This document shows, in pieces, positions 8,547 through 19,493 of a stretch of 64,000 nucleotides of DNA. Under the pieces are notes generated by a model that had not been told where the DNA came from, did not search any database, and worked only from the letters and a program-made list of their open reading frames with translations. Both the position numbers and the translations under genes were made by a program. The DNA is from Streptomyces sp. Q6. GTDB lineage: Bacteria > Actinomycetota > Actinomycetes > Streptomycetales > Streptomycetaceae. Every line of letters starts with the position of its first letter. The first letter of the stretch is position 1. The DNA is taken from assembly GCF_036967205.1 (NCBI RefSeq), contig NZ_CP146022.1, positions 6,758,001 to 6,822,000 of the forward strand, written 5' to 3'.

Positions 8547-11500
8547 ATGCGCGCGATATCGCGGACCGGCCTGGGCGCGGCGATGGCCGCCGTCCTCGCC
8601 GTCACCGCCGGAGGACCTACGGTGGCCGACGCCACCCCGGGCGCCTCCGGTTCCTCCGGCGACAGACCCCTGGTCGGCAGCGAGACGGCCCAGGCGAAGA
8701 CGAAGACCGACGCGAGCGGCAACGCCGTCGTCACCCTGGTCACCGGCGACCGGGTCCGCGTCACCCGGGACGCGAAGGGCACCCCGACCGCGGCGCTGCT
8801 GCCCGGCGAGGACGGCTCCGAACCCGTCTACCGGACCCACCGGGTCGGCGACGACCTCTACGTCTACCCGGACGGTGTGCAGCAGAAGATCGACCAAGGT
8901 CTCGTCGACGCCCAGCTGTTCAACGTCACGGGGCTCGTCGCCCAGGGCTACGACGACGCCCACACCAAGACACTCCCCGTCATCGTCGGCTACGACGAGT
9001 CCGCCGACATCGCCCGCTCGCTGCCGGCCGAGCCGCGCGCCGCCGAGCGCACCCACCGCCTCGACGTCATCGACGCGGTGTCGTACCGGACCGACAAGAA
9101 GAAGACGGCCGACTTCTGGGCCGACGTCACCAGCCCGCGCACCCGCTCCGGCAAGCCCGTCGAGAAGGTGTGGCTGGACGCCAAGGCGCGGTCCACGATG
9201 GCCGATTCGACGCGGCAGATCGGCGCCGACACGGCCTGGGCCGCCGGCTACACCGGCAAGGGCACCAAGGTCGCCGTCCTCGACACCGGCGTCGACGCCG
9301 AACACCCCGACCTCAAGGGGCAGGTGACGCAGTCGAAGGACTTCACCGGCTCCGACAACGGCACCGCCGACGTCGTGGGCCACGGCTCGCACGTCGCGTC
9401 CACCGTCGCCGGCACCGGCGCCGCGAGCGACGGCAAGGAACAGGGCGTCGCCCCGGGCACCGACCTGCTCGTCGGCAAGGTCCTCGGCAACGACGGCTCC
9501 GGCTCCGCCTCCGGCATCATCGCCGGCATGCAGTGGGCCGTGGACTCCGGCGCCGACGTCGTCTCCATGAGCCTCGGCTCGTCCGCGCCGATGCCGACGT
9601 GCGACGACCCGATGAGCACGGCCGCGCAGGCCCTCGCGAGCAAGAGCGACGCGCTGTTCGTGATCGCCGCGGGCAACCTGGGCCGGAACAACAACACGGT
9701 CTCCTCGCCCGGTTGCGCCCCCGACGTGCTGACCGTCGGCGCCGTCGACAGCGCCGACGACACCGCGTACTTCTCCAGCCGCGGCCCCGTCGCGGGCACC
9801 CACACCCTCAAGCCGGAGATCGCCGCGCCCGGTGTCGCCATCAAGGCCGCGGCGGCGAACGGCCGGGGCGTGTACGCGTACACCTCCATGTCGGGCACGT
9901 CGATGGCGACGCCGCACGTCGCCGGTTCCGCCGCGCTGCTCAAGCAGAAGCACCCCGACTGGAGCGGACAGCGCGTCAAGCAGGCCCTCGTCTCCTCCGC
10001 CAAGAGCGACCTCTCCGGTGACGTGCGCGAGACCGGCGGCGGTTCGCTCCGCGTCGACCAGGCGCTGAAGCAGACCGTGCTCGGCGCGGGCTCCGTGCAG
10101 GGCGGCACGTTCGACTGGCCGCAGTCCGCGGGCGACCGGACCTCCGTCGACGTCCCGTACACCAACACCGGCGACAAGCCGGTCACGCTCGACCTGGCCG
10201 TCTCGCACGTCACCGGCAACGACGGCACCACCGTGCGCTCCCGGATCGCCTCCCTCGGCCGCAGGACCGTCACCGTCCCGGCGGGCGCGACCGTCGAGGT
10301 GCCCCTCGCCCTCGACCCGGCGGCCGGCCTCAAGGCGGCGCAGTACGGCGACATCACCGGCCGCGTCCTGGCCACCGGCCCCGGCGGCGTGCACGTCTCC
10401 ACACCGTTCTCGCTCTACGTGCAGCCGAAGACGGTCCGGCTCACCGTCAAGGTCGTCGACCGCAACGGCGACCCGGCGGCCGGGGTCTCCTCCCTCGACG
10501 TGATCGGCACCGACGACGCCACGGGCAGCATGCTCTCCAACGACGGCGCCGAGCAGCAGACCCTCGAACTGCGGGCGGGCGCCTACGAGGTGCAGGCCTT
10601 CATCGGCACCCCGGACGCGGGCGACAGCCCCAAGCTGTACGACTCGCTCACCTACATGGGCCGCCCGCAGCTGAACCTCACCAAGGACACCACGCTCGTC
10701 CTCGACGCCCGTGAGGCGAGCCGCCTCAAGGCCGTCACGAAGGACCGCACGTCCGAGACTCGCGGCGCCGTCCTCGGCTCGTCGCGCACCTGGGACGACG
10801 TCTGGCTCTTCACCGACACCATCAGCGGCGGGCGCTCGATCCGCGGCTACTACGCGGACGTCCGCGGCGAAGCCACCGACGGCGACTACGCGTTCACCAG
10901 CATGTGGCGCAACGCGGCCCCGCTGATCAGCGAGTTCAGGACCGCCGACGGCACACGCCTGCACCCCTGGGCCGCCACGACGACCGCCGTCAACCTCGAC
11001 GGCACCGGCTCCGCCGAGGTCGTCGCCGCCGGCGCGGGCACCGCGGCCGACCTGGCCGCCGCCGGCGTCAAGGGCAAGATCGCACTGGTGAAGCTCGCGG
11101 ACGACGCGACGAGCCTGTTCTCCATCGCCGCCGCCGCGAAGACGGCGGGCGCCGTCGCCGTCATCGGCTACCACGACAGCGCCACCCGCTGGACGCCCGC
11201 GTCCGGCTTCGTCGCCCCGGACGTGCCGATCCTGTCGCTGCCCGCCGACGAGGCGAAGGCCCTGGCCGCCGCCCCGACGAAGGTCACGTGGAAGGCCACG
11301 GCGTCCAGCCCGTACATGTACAACCTCGTGCACACCGAGGACGGCGAACTCACCGCGCCGCGCACCTACGCCGCGCACGACCGCGCCCTGGCCCGCGTCG
11401 ACTCGACGTACACGGCGGCCGGTGTCGCCGCCGACTTCTCCGACACGACGGTGGTCACCACGGCCGGCGGCGTGAGCGCCGTCCCCGACAGCTTCGCCAC

Positions 11501-12344
11501 GGTGCGCGCGCCCGGCGGCCGGGCCGAGTACTACACGGCCGGCGACGACGTCACCTTCGAGCGGATCCTCGGCTCGTCCTTCCCGTTCGGCGAGACGATG
11601 ATCGGCGGCGCCAAGAGCTACGCCAAGGGCGCCCGCCTGAAGGAGCGTTGGTACGACGGCGTCCTGGTGCCGACGGCCGCGCAGGACGCCGCCGGTGACG
11701 AGATCCTCGTCGGCGAACGCCAGGGCAACCTGATCGGCGTCAACTTCAACGGCGCGTACTGGCGCGACGGCAGCCACTACGGAGCCCCCGGCTCGTTCGG
11801 CGACTTCGGCGGCGTCAGCCTCTCCCGCGACGGCGAACTCGTCGGCTCGTCGCCCTGGACCGCCGGCGTCTTCGAGATCCCGGCCGGGAAGAGCACGTAC
11901 GAGCTGACGCTGACCACGCAGAAGGGCGGCTCGCCCGCCCGCTTCTTCCAGCGCTCGTCGCCGGTGCGGACGGTCTTCACGTTCACCTCGCAGGAGAAGC
12001 CGGACGTCTACTCCCAGGGCCTGCCGCTGCTCTTCCCCAAGTACGGGATCCCCGAGGACGGCATGAAGACCCTCGCGGCCAGGGACGGCCAGACGATCTC
12101 GCTCTCCGCGACCGGTCACCAGGGCTACACGCCCGCCGACCTCACCGCGGCCGAGGTGGCGTACTCCTACGACGGCGGAACCACCTGGACCGAGGCGAAG
12201 ACGCGCCGCGCCGACGGGCGTTGGACGGCGACCGTGAACCACGCGGCAGCCTCCGGCAAGCAGGTCACCCTGCGCACCACGCTCACCGACGCCAAGGGCG
12301 CCTCCGTCACGCAGACGGTGACTCGCGCCTACGACGTGCGCTGA
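8547..12344 (+). CDS. Secreted S8 family serine protease (subtilase)
   Basis: A 1,265-residue exported protease. Residues 1-30 are a signal peptide. A propeptide region runs to about 230. The catalytic domain has Asp246 (LDTGVD), His279 (GHGSHV) and Ser452 (GTSMATPH), in the usual order and spacing. After it come beta-rich regions and a segment (about residues 790-910) that may contain a protease-associated insert. The C-terminal part resembles other large Streptomyces subtilases and likely binds substrate or surface. The start is ATG 8547, with GATGGGGA upstream; longer in-frame extensions to 8403 have no binding site. The gene is followed by three TGA-containing near-repeats and a strong terminator, so it is monocistronic. 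Confidence 0.93.
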   Translation: MRAISRTGLGAAMAAVLAVTAGGPTVADATPGASGSSGDRPLVGSETAQAKTKTDASGNAVVTLVTGDRVRVTRDAKGTPTAALLPGEDGSEPVYRTHRVGDDLYVYPDGVQQKIDQGLVDAQLFNVTGLVAQGYDDAHTKTLPVIVGYDESADIARSLPAEPRAAERTHRLDVIDAVSYRTDKKKTADFWADVTSPRTRSGKPVEKVWLDAKARSTMADSTRQIGADTAWAAGYTGKGTKVAVLDTGVDAEHPDLKGQVTQSKDFTGSDNGTADVVGHGSHVASTVAGTGAASDGKEQGVAPGTDLLVGKVLGNDGSGSASGIIAGMQWAVDSGADVVSMSLGSSAPMPTCDDPMSTAAQALASKSDALFVIAAGNLGRNNNTVSSPGCAPDVLTVGAVDSADDTAYFSSRGPVAGTHTLKPEIAAPGVAIKAAAANGRGVYAYTSMSGTSMATPHVAGSAALLKQKHPDWSGQRVKQALVSSAKSDLSGDVRETGGGSLRVDQALKQTVLGAGSVQGGTFDWPQSAGDRTSVDVPYTNTGDKPVTLDLAVSHVTGNDGTTVRSRIASLGRRTVTVPAGATVEVPLALDPAAGLKAAQYGDITGRVLATGPGGVHVSTPFSLYVQPKTVRLTVKVVDRNGDPAAGVSSLDVIGTDDATGSMLSNDGAEQQTLELRAGAYEVQAFIGTPDAGDSPKLYDSLTYMGRPQLNLTKDTTLVLDAREASRLKAVTKDRTSETRGAVLGSSRTWDDVWLFTDTISGGRSIRGYYADVRGEATDGDYAFTSMWRNAAPLISEFRTADGTRLHPWAATTTAVNLDGTGSAEVVAAGAGTAADLAAAGVKGKIALVKLADDATSLFSIAAAAKTAGAVAVIGYHDSATRWTPASGFVAPDVPILSLPADEAKALAAAPTKVTWKATASSPYMYNLVHTEDGELTAPRTYAAHDRALARVDSTYTAAGVAADFSDTTVVTTAGGVSAVPDSFATVRAPGGRAEYYTAGDDVTFERILGSSFPFGETMIGGAKSYAKGARLKERWYDGVLVPTAAQDAAGDEILVGERQGNLIGVNFNGAYWRDGSHYGAPGSFGDFGGVSLSRDGELVGSSPWTAGVFEIPAGKSTYELTLTTQKGGSPARFFQRSSPVRTVFTFTSQEKPDVYSQGLPLLFPKYGIPEDGMKTLAARDGQTISLSATGHQGYTPADLTAAEVAYSYDGGTTWTEAKTRRADGRWTATVNHAAASGKQVTLRTTLTDAKGASVTQTVTRAYDVR

Positions 12345-12376
12345 GCGAGGCGCACTGAGCGGCGCGCGGTGAGACC

Positions 12377-12426
12377 GGTCCGCCGGGCGGTCCCCCTCGG
12401 GGGTGGGACCGCCCGGCGGACCTTTT
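12377..12426 (+). terminator. Strong intrinsic terminator after the subtilase gene
   Basis: An 18-base perfectly paired stem (12377-12394 with 12405-12422, beginning GGTCCGCCGGGC) closes a ten-base loop and is followed directly by TTTT. It lies 33 bases behind the protease stop codon. This is the clearest terminator in the window. Confidence 0.88.
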
Positions 12427-12473
12427 CGTGCAAGCGCCGTTTCCGAACGCCCTCATCGGTGGACAATAAGGAC

Positions 12474-13767
12474 ATGAGTCATCAGGGGGAGAGGCCCGCC
12501 GGTCGCCGTGCCCAAGAGGACGACTGGTGGGGGCAGTTGTACGAGGACGAAGCGGCCGCGGCCGACACCGGACCCGCCAGGGCGCCGGACACCTTGGACG
12601 ACCGCTTCGCCTCGGCCGGCGCGGTGGCCGCTCCACCGGGCCCGCCGGGCGTCCCGGCACCGCGCGCCGAGCCCGACCACGGGGACTGGCTGTGGGCCCA
12701 GCCCCCGCCCCGCCGGAGGTGCGCACCGACGAGGCCCCCGCCGCCGAGCCGGTGCCTCCGGAGCCCTCCGCCACGGACACCGCCGTCGCCGTCCCCCCGG
12801 TCACCGTCCCCTACGTCGGTGACGGCCCGCCCACCTACGACGCCGAGCCCACCGCGCTGCCCCCGCCGACCCGGAGGACCTGGACGACCTGGTCGCCGAC
12901 ACCGTCCTCGACGGCGCGCGGTACGGCAGCTCCGTCCTGCGCGCCGTCTCCGTCCGCGGGGACTCCGCGCGCTACCGCGGGGAGCCCCGGCGCGACAGCC
13001 TGCTGACCGCGCGGTTCGGCAGCGGCTCCGACGCGCTCGTGCTCGTCGCCATGGCCACCGGCGCCCGCGCGACGCCGGGCGCCCACCGGGCCGCCGCCGA
13101 GGCGTGCGCCTGGATCGGCCGCGCCGTGGGACTCAGCCACGCGCGGCTCGCCGAGGACATCAGGGCCGGGCGGCGCGGCGACCTCAAGTCGGGGCTGCAC
13201 CGGCTCACCGACCGCAGCCTGGGCAAACTGCGGGCGGGCGCCACCGAGCAGGGCCTCGACCCGGAGGAGTACGCCGCCACGCTGCGCTGCCTTCTGGTGC
13301 CGGCCGACCCGAAATGCCGCACCCGCGTGTTCTTTGGGGTCGGCGGAGGGGGTCTGTTCCGGCTCAGGGACGGCGAGTGGCAGGACATCGAGCCCAGCAC
13401 CGCCGAGCAGAGCGGCGCCCCGGTCATGGGGTACGGCTCGCTGCCCGCGGCGGAGACCCCCGAGGGCGACCGGCTCACGATGGACCTCGGGATCACGACG
13501 CCGCCCAGCCCGTACGAGCCCGCTCCGCGGCCGCCCCGGGACCCGTTCCGCTTCCGGGCGTCCGTCGCCCGTCCGGGGGACACGCTGCTGCTGTGCACGG
13601 CAGGCCTCGCGGAACCGCTCCGCGGCGAGCCGGAGCTGTCGTCCCACCTCGCCGCGCGGTGGGCGCCCGCGGACCCGCCGGGACTCGCCGCGTTCCTCGC
13701 CGACACCCAGGTGCGGGTCAAGGGGTACGCGGACGACCGCACGGCGGCCGCCGTCTGGGAGACATGA
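12474..13767 (+). pseudogene. PP2C-like phosphatase-domain protein, two frame breaks
   Basis: The coding signal runs through three frames. From ATG 12474 an acidic N-terminus (DDWWGQLYEDE) and proline-rich linker run to a C5 run at 12702-12706, where one missing base shifts the frame. The next part (PPEVRTDEAP onward, VPYVGDGPPTYDAEP) runs to a second C5 run at 12860-12864, where another missing base shifts it again. The remainder (DPEDLDDLVADTVLDG to the end) is continuous and resembles the PP2C-like domain of Streptomyces proteins with ARYRGEPRRD, VLVAMATG and RVFFGVGGGGLFRLRDG. Corrected length is about 431 residues. Family members are probably Ser/Thr phosphatases or inactive relatives. 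Both breaks look like sequencing indels rather than decay, as all three parts read cleanly. Confidence 0.72.
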
Positions 13768-13768
13768 C

Positions 13769-13787
13769 GGGCGCGGGGAACCGCGCG
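13769..13787. repeat. Second copy of the dispersed GC-rich palindrome core
   Basis: The 19-base core with GCGCGG, a GGAA loop and CCGCGC is identical to 1989-2007. It sits directly behind the PP2C-like gene and could serve as a weak terminator. The rest of 13768-13903 has no gene. Confidence 0.42.
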
Positions 13788-13903
13788 GCCGTCGACGATC
13801 CCGACGCCCCGACAGCGCCACCCCAGAGGCGGGACCGCCCCGCGTGTGACTACATGGAGGGAACGACACCTACGCGCGGGACGCCGAAGGGGCGAGTGAA
13901 GTC

Positions 13904-15649
13904 ATGGCCAAGCAGAACGTCGCCGAGCAGTTCGTGGACATCCTGGTCCGCGCGGGCGTCAAGCGCATGTACGGCGTCGTCGGAGACAGCCTGAACCCCG
14001 TCGTCGACGCCATCCGCCGCGACAGCGCCATCGACTGGATCCACGTACGCCACGAGGAGACCGCCGCGTTCGCCGCGGGCGCGGAAGCCCAGATCACCGG
14101 CAGGATGACCGCCTGCGCGGGCTCCTGCGGACCCGGCAACCTGCACCTCATCAACGGCCTCTACGACGCCCACCGCTCCATGGCCCCGGTGCTCGCGCTC
14201 GCCTCCCACATCCCGTCCAGCGAGATCGGCCTCGGCTACTTCCAGGAGACCCACCCCGACCGGCTGTTCGCCGAGTGCTCGCACTACAGCGAGATGATCT
14301 CCAGCCCGCAGCAGATGCCCCGGGTGCTCCAGACCGCCATCCAGCACGCCGTCGGCCGCAGTGGTGTGAGCGTCGTGACGCTGCCCGGTGACGTCGCCGA
14401 CCAGGCGGCTCCGGAGAAGTCCGTCGAGACCGCCATCGTCACGTCACGGCCGACCATCCGCCCCGGCGACGCCGAGATCGACAAGCTCGTCGAGATGATC
14501 GACGCGGCCGACAAGGTCACGCTGTTCTGCGGCAGCGGCACCGCGGGCGCGCACGCCGAGGTCATGGAGTTCGCCGAGAAGGTCAAGTCCCCGGTCGGCC
14601 ACGCCCTGCGCGGCAAGGAGTGGATCCAGTACGACAACCCGTACGACGTCGGCATGAGCGGGCTGCTCGGCTACGGCGCCGCCTACGAGGCCACCCACGA
14701 GTGCGACCTGCTGATCCTGCTCGGCACCGACTTCCCGTACAACGCGTTCCTGCCGCAGAAGGACGTCAAGATCGTCCAGGTCGACGTCCGGCCCGAGAAC
14801 CTGGGGCGGCGCTCCAAGCTGGACCTCGCCGTGTGGGGCGACGTCCGCGAGACGCTGCGCTGCCTCACTCCGCGCGTCCGGCCGAAGTCCAACCGCCGCT
14901 TCCTCGACAAGATGCTGAAGAAGCACGCCGACCAGCTCGAAGGGGTCGTGAAGGCGTACACGCGCAAGGTCGAGAAGCACACCCCGATCCACCCCGAGTA
15001 CGTCGCCTCCGTCCTCGACGAACTCGCCTCCGAGGACGCCGTGTTCACGGTCGACACCGGAATGTGCAACGTCTGGGCGGCGCGCTACATCTCGCCCAAC
15101 GGGCGGCGCCGCGTCATCGGTTCGTTCTCGCACGGCTCGATGGCGAACGCGCTGCCGATGGCGATCGGCGCCCAGTTCACCGACCGGGAGCGGCAGGTCA
15201 TCTCCATGTCGGGCGACGGCGGCTTCTCGATGCTGATGGGCGACTTCCTGACGCTGGTCCAGTACGACCTGCCCGTGAAGGTCGTCCTGTTCAACAACTC
15301 CTCCCTGGGCATGGTGGAGTTGGAGATGCTCGTCGCCGGGCTCCCCTCGTACGGGACCACCAACAAGAACCCCGACTTCGCCGCCGTCGCGCGGGCCGCG
15401 GGCGCGTACGGCGTCCGCGTGGAGAAGCCGAAGCAGCTCGCGGGCGCGCTGAAGGACGCCTTCCGGCACAAGGGCCCGGCGCTCGTGGACATCGTCACCG
15501 ACCCGAACGCCCTGTCCATCCCGCCGAAGATCAGCGCCGAGATGGTCACCGGCTTCGCCCTGTCCGCGTCGAAGATCGTGCTCGACGGCGGCGTGGGCCG
15601 CATGGTGCAGATGGCCCGCTCGAATCTGCGCAACGTGCCGCGCCCCTGA
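13904..15649 (+). CDS. poxB: Pyruvate dehydrogenase (quinone) / pyruvate oxidase
   Basis: A 581-residue thiamine diphosphate enzyme very close to E. coli PoxB, which decarboxylates pyruvate to acetate and CO2 and passes electrons to quinones. The N-terminal half shows the activating glutamate in RHEETAAFAAGAEAQ (about residue 50) and the family stretch AGSCGPGNLHLINGL. The middle domain binds FAD. The C-terminal domain has the ThDP/Mg2+ motif GDGGFSM with the NNSSLGM continuation. The C-terminal tail should allow peripheral membrane association. Start at ATG 13904 with a GAAGGGG-rich leader. It ends convergent with the alpha-mannosidase gene, sharing a small hairpin. It likely functions at low growth rate or in overflow metabolism. 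Confidence 0.95.
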   Translation: MAKQNVAEQFVDILVRAGVKRMYGVVGDSLNPVVDAIRRDSAIDWIHVRHEETAAFAAGAEAQITGRMTACAGSCGPGNLHLINGLYDAHRSMAPVLALASHIPSSEIGLGYFQETHPDRLFAECSHYSEMISSPQQMPRVLQTAIQHAVGRSGVSVVTLPGDVADQAAPEKSVETAIVTSRPTIRPGDAEIDKLVEMIDAADKVTLFCGSGTAGAHAEVMEFAEKVKSPVGHALRGKEWIQYDNPYDVGMSGLLGYGAAYEATHECDLLILLGTDFPYNAFLPQKDVKIVQVDVRPENLGRRSKLDLAVWGDVRETLRCLTPRVRPKSNRRFLDKMLKKHADQLEGVVKAYTRKVEKHTPIHPEYVASVLDELASEDAVFTVDTGMCNVWAARYISPNGRRRVIGSFSHGSMANALPMAIGAQFTDRERQVISMSGDGGFSMLMGDFLTLVQYDLPVKVVLFNNSSLGMVELEMLVAGLPSYGTTNKNPDFAAVARAAGAYGVRVEKPKQLAGALKDAFRHKGPALVDIVTDPNALSIPPKISAEMVTGFALSASKIVLDGGVGRMVQMARSNLRNVPRP

Positions 15650-15652
15650 CGC

Positions 15653-15671
15653 GAGGGCGCGGCACGCCCTC
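15653..15671. terminator. Small bidirectional hairpin between poxB and the GH38 gene
   Basis: GAGGGCG (15653-15659) pairs with CGCCCTC (15665-15671) around a five-base loop, between two convergent stop codons and overlapping the GH38 stop. There is no T run, so activity is uncertain. Confidence 0.45.
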
Positions 15672-18600
15672 ACGCCGGGCGCAGTCGCAGGGTCAGGATC
15701 TGGAACGGGCGCAGGGCGAGGGTGAGCCCCGCGGCCGACGTGGCCGCGGCCCGCAGCGGACGCTCCAGGAGGTCCGTCTCGTCGGCACCCGCGACCGGGA
15801 ACCCCGCCGTCAGCGTCGCCGCCGCGCGCCCGCCCCGCGACTCGTACAGCCGCACCACCACATCGCCGCTGCGGTCCTCGGCGAGCTTCACCGACTCGAC
15901 CGTCACCGCAGGATGGTCGACCGAGACGAGCGGCGCGATCTCGGGCGCCGACGCGATCCGCAGCGGCAGATTGAGCGCGAGCCCCTCGGCCACCGCGTCA
16001 CCGGTCGTCGCCCCCGGCGCCAGCGCGTACGTGAACCGGTGCGTGCCGAGGTCGGTCTCCGGGTCGGGGGAGTGCGGCGCCCGCAGCAGCGTCAGCCGGA
16101 CCGTCGTGCCGAGGACGTCACCCTCGTGCCGGGTGCGGGTCACGTCGTGGCCGTACGTCGAGTCGTTGACGAGCGCGACCCCGTACGCGTCCTCCGCCAC
16201 CCGCAGCCAGCGGTGCGCGCAGATCTCGTAACGCGCCGCGTCCCAGCCGGTGTTGGCGTGCGTGGGGCGCCGCACGTGCCCGAACTGGATCTCGGCCGCC
16301 GAGTGCTGCGCGTGCACGTCCAGGGGGAACGCCGCCTTGAGGACCTTCTCCGACTCCTGCCAGTCGATGTCCGTGACGATGTCCAGGCGGCGGCTGCCGG
16401 CCGCGAGCCGGTACTCCTGGGTGATCCGGGACTTCCCGAACGAGCGGATGACACGCACCGTGACCCGCAGCGGCCCGTCCTCCACCAACTGCACCGACTC
16501 CGCCCGGGTGAGGTCCGTGCCGGTGTGCCGGTAGTGCGGGTCCAGGTCCCAGGCGTCGTACTGGGTGGGGTGGTCGGGGTGCAGCTGGAGGAGGTTCCCG
16601 CGCGCCCCCGGGGCGATCACCTCACGGCCGCCACCCCGCACGTCCCGTACGGAGGTGAGGAGTCCGTCGCTGTCGACGGTCACGCTCAGATGCTCGTTCG
16701 CCAGCACGATCGCGTCGGCGTCGACGGTCGCCGCGGCGTGCGCTCCCGGCCCGTGGGGGTGCGCGGCGGCCTCGGTGAGGTCACGGGCACCGAGCCCGGC
16801 GACATCCACCTGCACCAACCGGCCGTCGTGCGCGACGACTTCGCTGCGCCGGTACGGGGAGGAGTTCAGCGCCGCGGGAACGCCGGGCCCCAGCCGCCGC
16901 ACGGCCTCGGCCGTGATCTCGTCCAGCTCGGCGAGGACGCGGGCGTACGTGTCGCGGGCCTCCCGGTGCACCCACGCGATCGACGAACCCGGCAGGATGT
17001 CGTGGAACTGGTGCAGCAGCACCGTCTTCCAGATCCGGTCCAGGTCGTCGTACGGGTATGCGTACGACGGGTCGCGCAGCGCGGCCGCCGTGCACCACAA
17101 CTCGGCTTCGCGCAGGGCGTGTTCGGAGCGGCGGTTGCCCTGCTTCGTCTTCGCCTGTGTCGTGTACGTGGCCCGGTGCATCTCCAGGTAGAGCTCGCCG
17201 GACCAGACCGGCGCCTTCGCCGCGTACTCCTCGTGCGCCGCCTCGAAGAACGCCGACGGCTTCTCGATCTCGACGCGCGGCGACCCCTCCAGGGACTTCA
17301 GGCGGCGCGCCTTCTCCATCATCTCGCGGGTCGGGCCGCCGCCCCCGTCCCCCCAGCCGAACGGCACCAGGGAGCGGGACGCGCCGCCCTTCTCCGCGAA
17401 GTTCCGCTCCGCGTGGGCGAGTTCATGGCCGTGGAACTGCGAGTTGTACGTGTCCACGGGCGGGAAGTGCGTGAAGACGCGGGTCCCGTCGATGCCCTCC
17501 CACCAGAACGTGTGGTGCGGCATCTTGTTCGTCTGGTTCCAGCTCAGCTTCTGCGTCAGGAACCACTTCGCGCCCGCCAGCTTCGCCAGCTGCGGGAAGG
17601 CGGCGGTGTACCCGAAGGAGTCCGGCAGCCAGATCTCCTCCGTCTCGACCCCCAGCTCGTCGAGGAAGAACCGCTTGCCGTGCACGATCTGCCGGGCCAG
17701 CGCCTCACCGCCCGGCATGTTCGCGTCCGACTCCACCCACATCGAGCCGACCGGCGCCCAGTTGCCGTCCGCGACCGCCTTCTTGATGCGCTCCCAGATG
17801 TGCGGCTGGTGCTCCTTCACCCATGCGTACTGCTGCGCCTGCGAGCACGCGAAGACCAGCTCCGGGTAGTCCTGGGCCAGCGCCGTGACGTTCGCGAAGG
17901 TGCGGGACGCCTTGCGGACCGTCTCGCGCAGCGGCCACAGCCACGCCGAGTCGATGTGCGCGTGCCCGGCCGCCGAGACGCGGTGCGCGCTCGCGTGCGC
18001 GGGCCGGGCGAGGACCTCGGCCAGCTCCGCGCGCGCCGCCTCAGCCGTGCCCGACACGTCGTGCAGATCGAGCGCGTCCAGCATCCGCTCCAGGGCCCGC
18101 AGGATGTCGTGGCGGCGGCCGCGGTCCGCGTCCAGCTCGTGCATCAGCTCGGACAGCACCTCGACGTCGAGCGCAAGATGCCAGACGGCCTCGTCGAGTA
18201 CGGCCAAGTCGGCAGCGCGGAATCGGTAGATGGGCCGATCCCCGGCCGTCAGGACGTCACCCACATAGGTGGGTTCGAAGTCCCGCAGGACCGTCGGATT
18301 GGCGGCCGCCTCCAGCAGCAGACGCACCGGTTCGCCCCCGACCGCCGGGGCGGCGATCGTCAGATGCCGGTTGCGCGGATGGATGCCCTTCAGCGGGACG
18401 CCGGACGCGTCGTACAGCAGCCCCTCCGCCTGGAACCCGGGGCCCTGTCCGCTGAACCCGGGGTCGAGGACCGCCTCCACGTGCCGCCCCGCCCACTCCT
18501 CGGGCACCCGCCCCTCGATCCGGAACCAGGTGGTCGACCAGGGCTTTCCCCAGGCGGTGCCCGGTTCGAAGGGCGCGTACTCGGCGGCGAGCGCCTGCGC

Positions 18601-18783
18601 GACGGGCACGGTCGGCCACGCCGTCGCCTCCGCTCCGGCGGGGGCGGCTTCCTCGCCGGAGCGGTCGGGCGCGTGCCAGGCGCTCAGGGTCAGCGGTACC
18701 CGCGCCGCGTATTGCGCGGGCCGCACGAACTGGCGCATCGCGCGCTCCAGTCGTCCCTCCACGAGGTGTCGGTCGTCGTGCAC
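15670..18783 (-). CDS. GH38 alpha-mannosidase
   Basis: The protein has 1,037 residues and belongs to glycoside hydrolase family 38, which removes alpha-linked mannose with retention and a Zn2+ ion. A zinc motif GHAHID lies near residues 273-278, and the nucleophile is Asp353 in ESDANMPGGE. The alpha/beta catalytic domain is followed by the three-helix bundle (LEGSPRVEIEKPSAFF region) and C-terminal beta domains of the family. There is no signal peptide, so it is cytoplasmic and probably processes imported mannosides or mannosylated glycans. The GTG start at 18783 has AAGGAG five bases upstream. Its promoter region contains a 21-base hairpin-like palindrome. Transport genes are not adjacent. 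Confidence 0.94.
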   Translation of the reverse strand: MHDDRHLVEGRLERAMRQFVRPAQYAARVPLTLSAWHAPDRSGEEAAPAGAEATAWPTVPVAQALAAEYAPFEPGTAWGKPWSTTWFRIEGRVPEEWAGRHVEAVLDPGFSGQGPGFQAEGLLYDASGVPLKGIHPRNRHLTIAAPAVGGEPVRLLLEAAANPTVLRDFEPTYVGDVLTAGDRPIYRFRAADLAVLDEAVWHLALDVEVLSELMHELDADRGRRHDILRALERMLDALDLHDVSGTAEAARAELAEVLARPAHASAHRVSAAGHAHIDSAWLWPLRETVRKASRTFANVTALAQDYPELVFACSQAQQYAWVKEHQPHIWERIKKAVADGNWAPVGSMWVESDANMPGGEALARQIVHGKRFFLDELGVETEEIWLPDSFGYTAAFPQLAKLAGAKWFLTQKLSWNQTNKMPHHTFWWEGIDGTRVFTHFPPVDTYNSQFHGHELAHAERNFAEKGGASRSLVPFGWGDGGGGPTREMMEKARRLKSLEGSPRVEIEKPSAFFEAAHEEYAAKAPVWSGELYLEMHRATYTTQAKTKQGNRRSEHALREAELWCTAAALRDPSYAYPYDDLDRIWKTVLLHQFHDILPGSSIAWVHREARDTYARVLAELDEITAEAVRRLGPGVPAALNSSPYRRSEVVAHDGRLVQVDVAGLGARDLTEAAAHPHGPGAHAAATVDADAIVLANEHLSVTVDSDGLLTSVRDVRGGGREVIAPGARGNLLQLHPDHPTQYDAWDLDPHYRHTGTDLTRAESVQLVEDGPLRVTVRVIRSFGKSRITQEYRLAAGSRRLDIVTDIDWQESEKVLKAAFPLDVHAQHSAAEIQFGHVRRPTHANTGWDAARYEICAHRWLRVAEDAYGVALVNDSTYGHDVTRTRHEGDVLGTTVRLTLLRAPHSPDPETDLGTHRFTYALAPGATTGDAVAEGLALNLPLRIASAPEIAPLVSVDHPAVTVESVKLAEDRSGDVVVRLYESRGGRAAATLTAGFPVAGADETDLLERPLRAAATSAAGLTLALRPFQILTLRLRPA

Positions 18784-18859
18784 GGCGGCTCCTTCCGATG
18801 CGTGTCCCCACCCCTCCTTCCCCGGGTGGTGGACGAATCAACAAGAGTGCCGACATGCG

Positions 18860-18880
18860 CACGGGGCATGCATCCCCGTG
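18860..18880. promoter_or_regulatory. Inverted repeat upstream of the GH38 gene
   Basis: CACGGGG (18860-18866) and CCCCGTG (18874-18880) flank CATGCAT, itself nearly symmetric. The site is 77 bases upstream of the GH38 start and 79 bases before the SpoIIAB-like gene on the other strand. It could be an operator for either gene. No matching regulator is known to me. Confidence 0.35.
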
Positions 18881-18958
18881 TACGCGTTCGAGAGAGCAGT
18901 CCGAGCAGCACACATCGGTAGTGAGAAGGGCATCGGGATCGCTGTGTGGGCGGGGGTC

Positions 18959-19465
18959 ATGAAACGGCAGGCACGAGGGGGCGGCCCGATCAGTATCGGG
19001 GGCCCTCCGACTACGAGTACGCAGGAAGCGACGGCCGACGGCGCGGAACCGGGGGACGGGGCGCCGCGACATCTCACGCGCAAGCTGGGCAGGGCGGACC
19101 TGAGGGCCGTGCCCGAGACCCGGTGCGCGCTGCGCGAACTGCTCCACCACTGGGGCAGGCCGGGAAGATCGGAGATAGCCGAGCTGCTCACGAGCGAGCT
19201 CGTCACCAACGCGCTGGTGCACACCGACCGCGAGGCGGAGCTCACGGCGACCGTGGGTCCGCGCGGGCTACGGGTGGAGGTGAGGGACTACGCGGGACAC
19301 CGCCCCGAGCTGCGGGTACCGAACGCCGACGACGGTACGCACGGCACGAGCGGGCGCGGTCTGATCCTGGTGCAGTCCCTGGCCGACGCCTGGGGCGTCC
19401 TGGCGCCCGGCGGGGCGAGCGCGGGGAAGGTGGTGTGGTTCGAGCTGAACGGCGACGCCGTGTGA
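18959..19465 (+). CDS. ATP-binding SpoIIAB-like protein (anti-sigma factor/kinase family)
   Basis: A 168-residue protein with a GHKL ATPase domain (HATPase_c_2) of the SpoIIAB/RsbW type common in Streptomyces. The N box is visible in SELVTNALVH (about residues 82-91), the Mg2+/ATP box in EVRDYAG, and the G box in GTSGRGLILVQ. The first 45 residues are low-complexity. Such proteins bind sigma factors or anti-sigma antagonists, but many orphan copies have no known partner. The start could be ATG 18959 or the in-frame GTG 18944. It is convergent with the DUF2637 gene, and a shared terminator lies between them. Confidence 0.85.
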   Translation: MKRQARGGGPISIGGPPTTSTQEATADGAEPGDGAPRHLTRKLGRADLRAVPETRCALRELLHHWGRPGRSEIAELLTSELVTNALVHTDREAELTATVGPRGLRVEVRDYAGHRPELRVPNADDGTHGTSGRGLILVQSLADAWGVLAPGGASAGKVVWFELNGDAV

Positions 19466-19493
19466 GTCCACGACGCCGCCGTGTCCGGTGGCC

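Noticed and set aside
8442-12242. Antisense open frame of 1,266 codons opposite the subtilase
   Set aside because: It is a GC-frame shadow of a strongly supported gene; the composition is biased to Gly/Arg/Val/Asp and it has no domain.
14620-18921. Plus-strand open frame of 1,433 codons over poxB and the alpha-mannosidase
   Set aside because: It spans two real genes in wrong frames, is extremely Arg-rich and has no recognisable domain.
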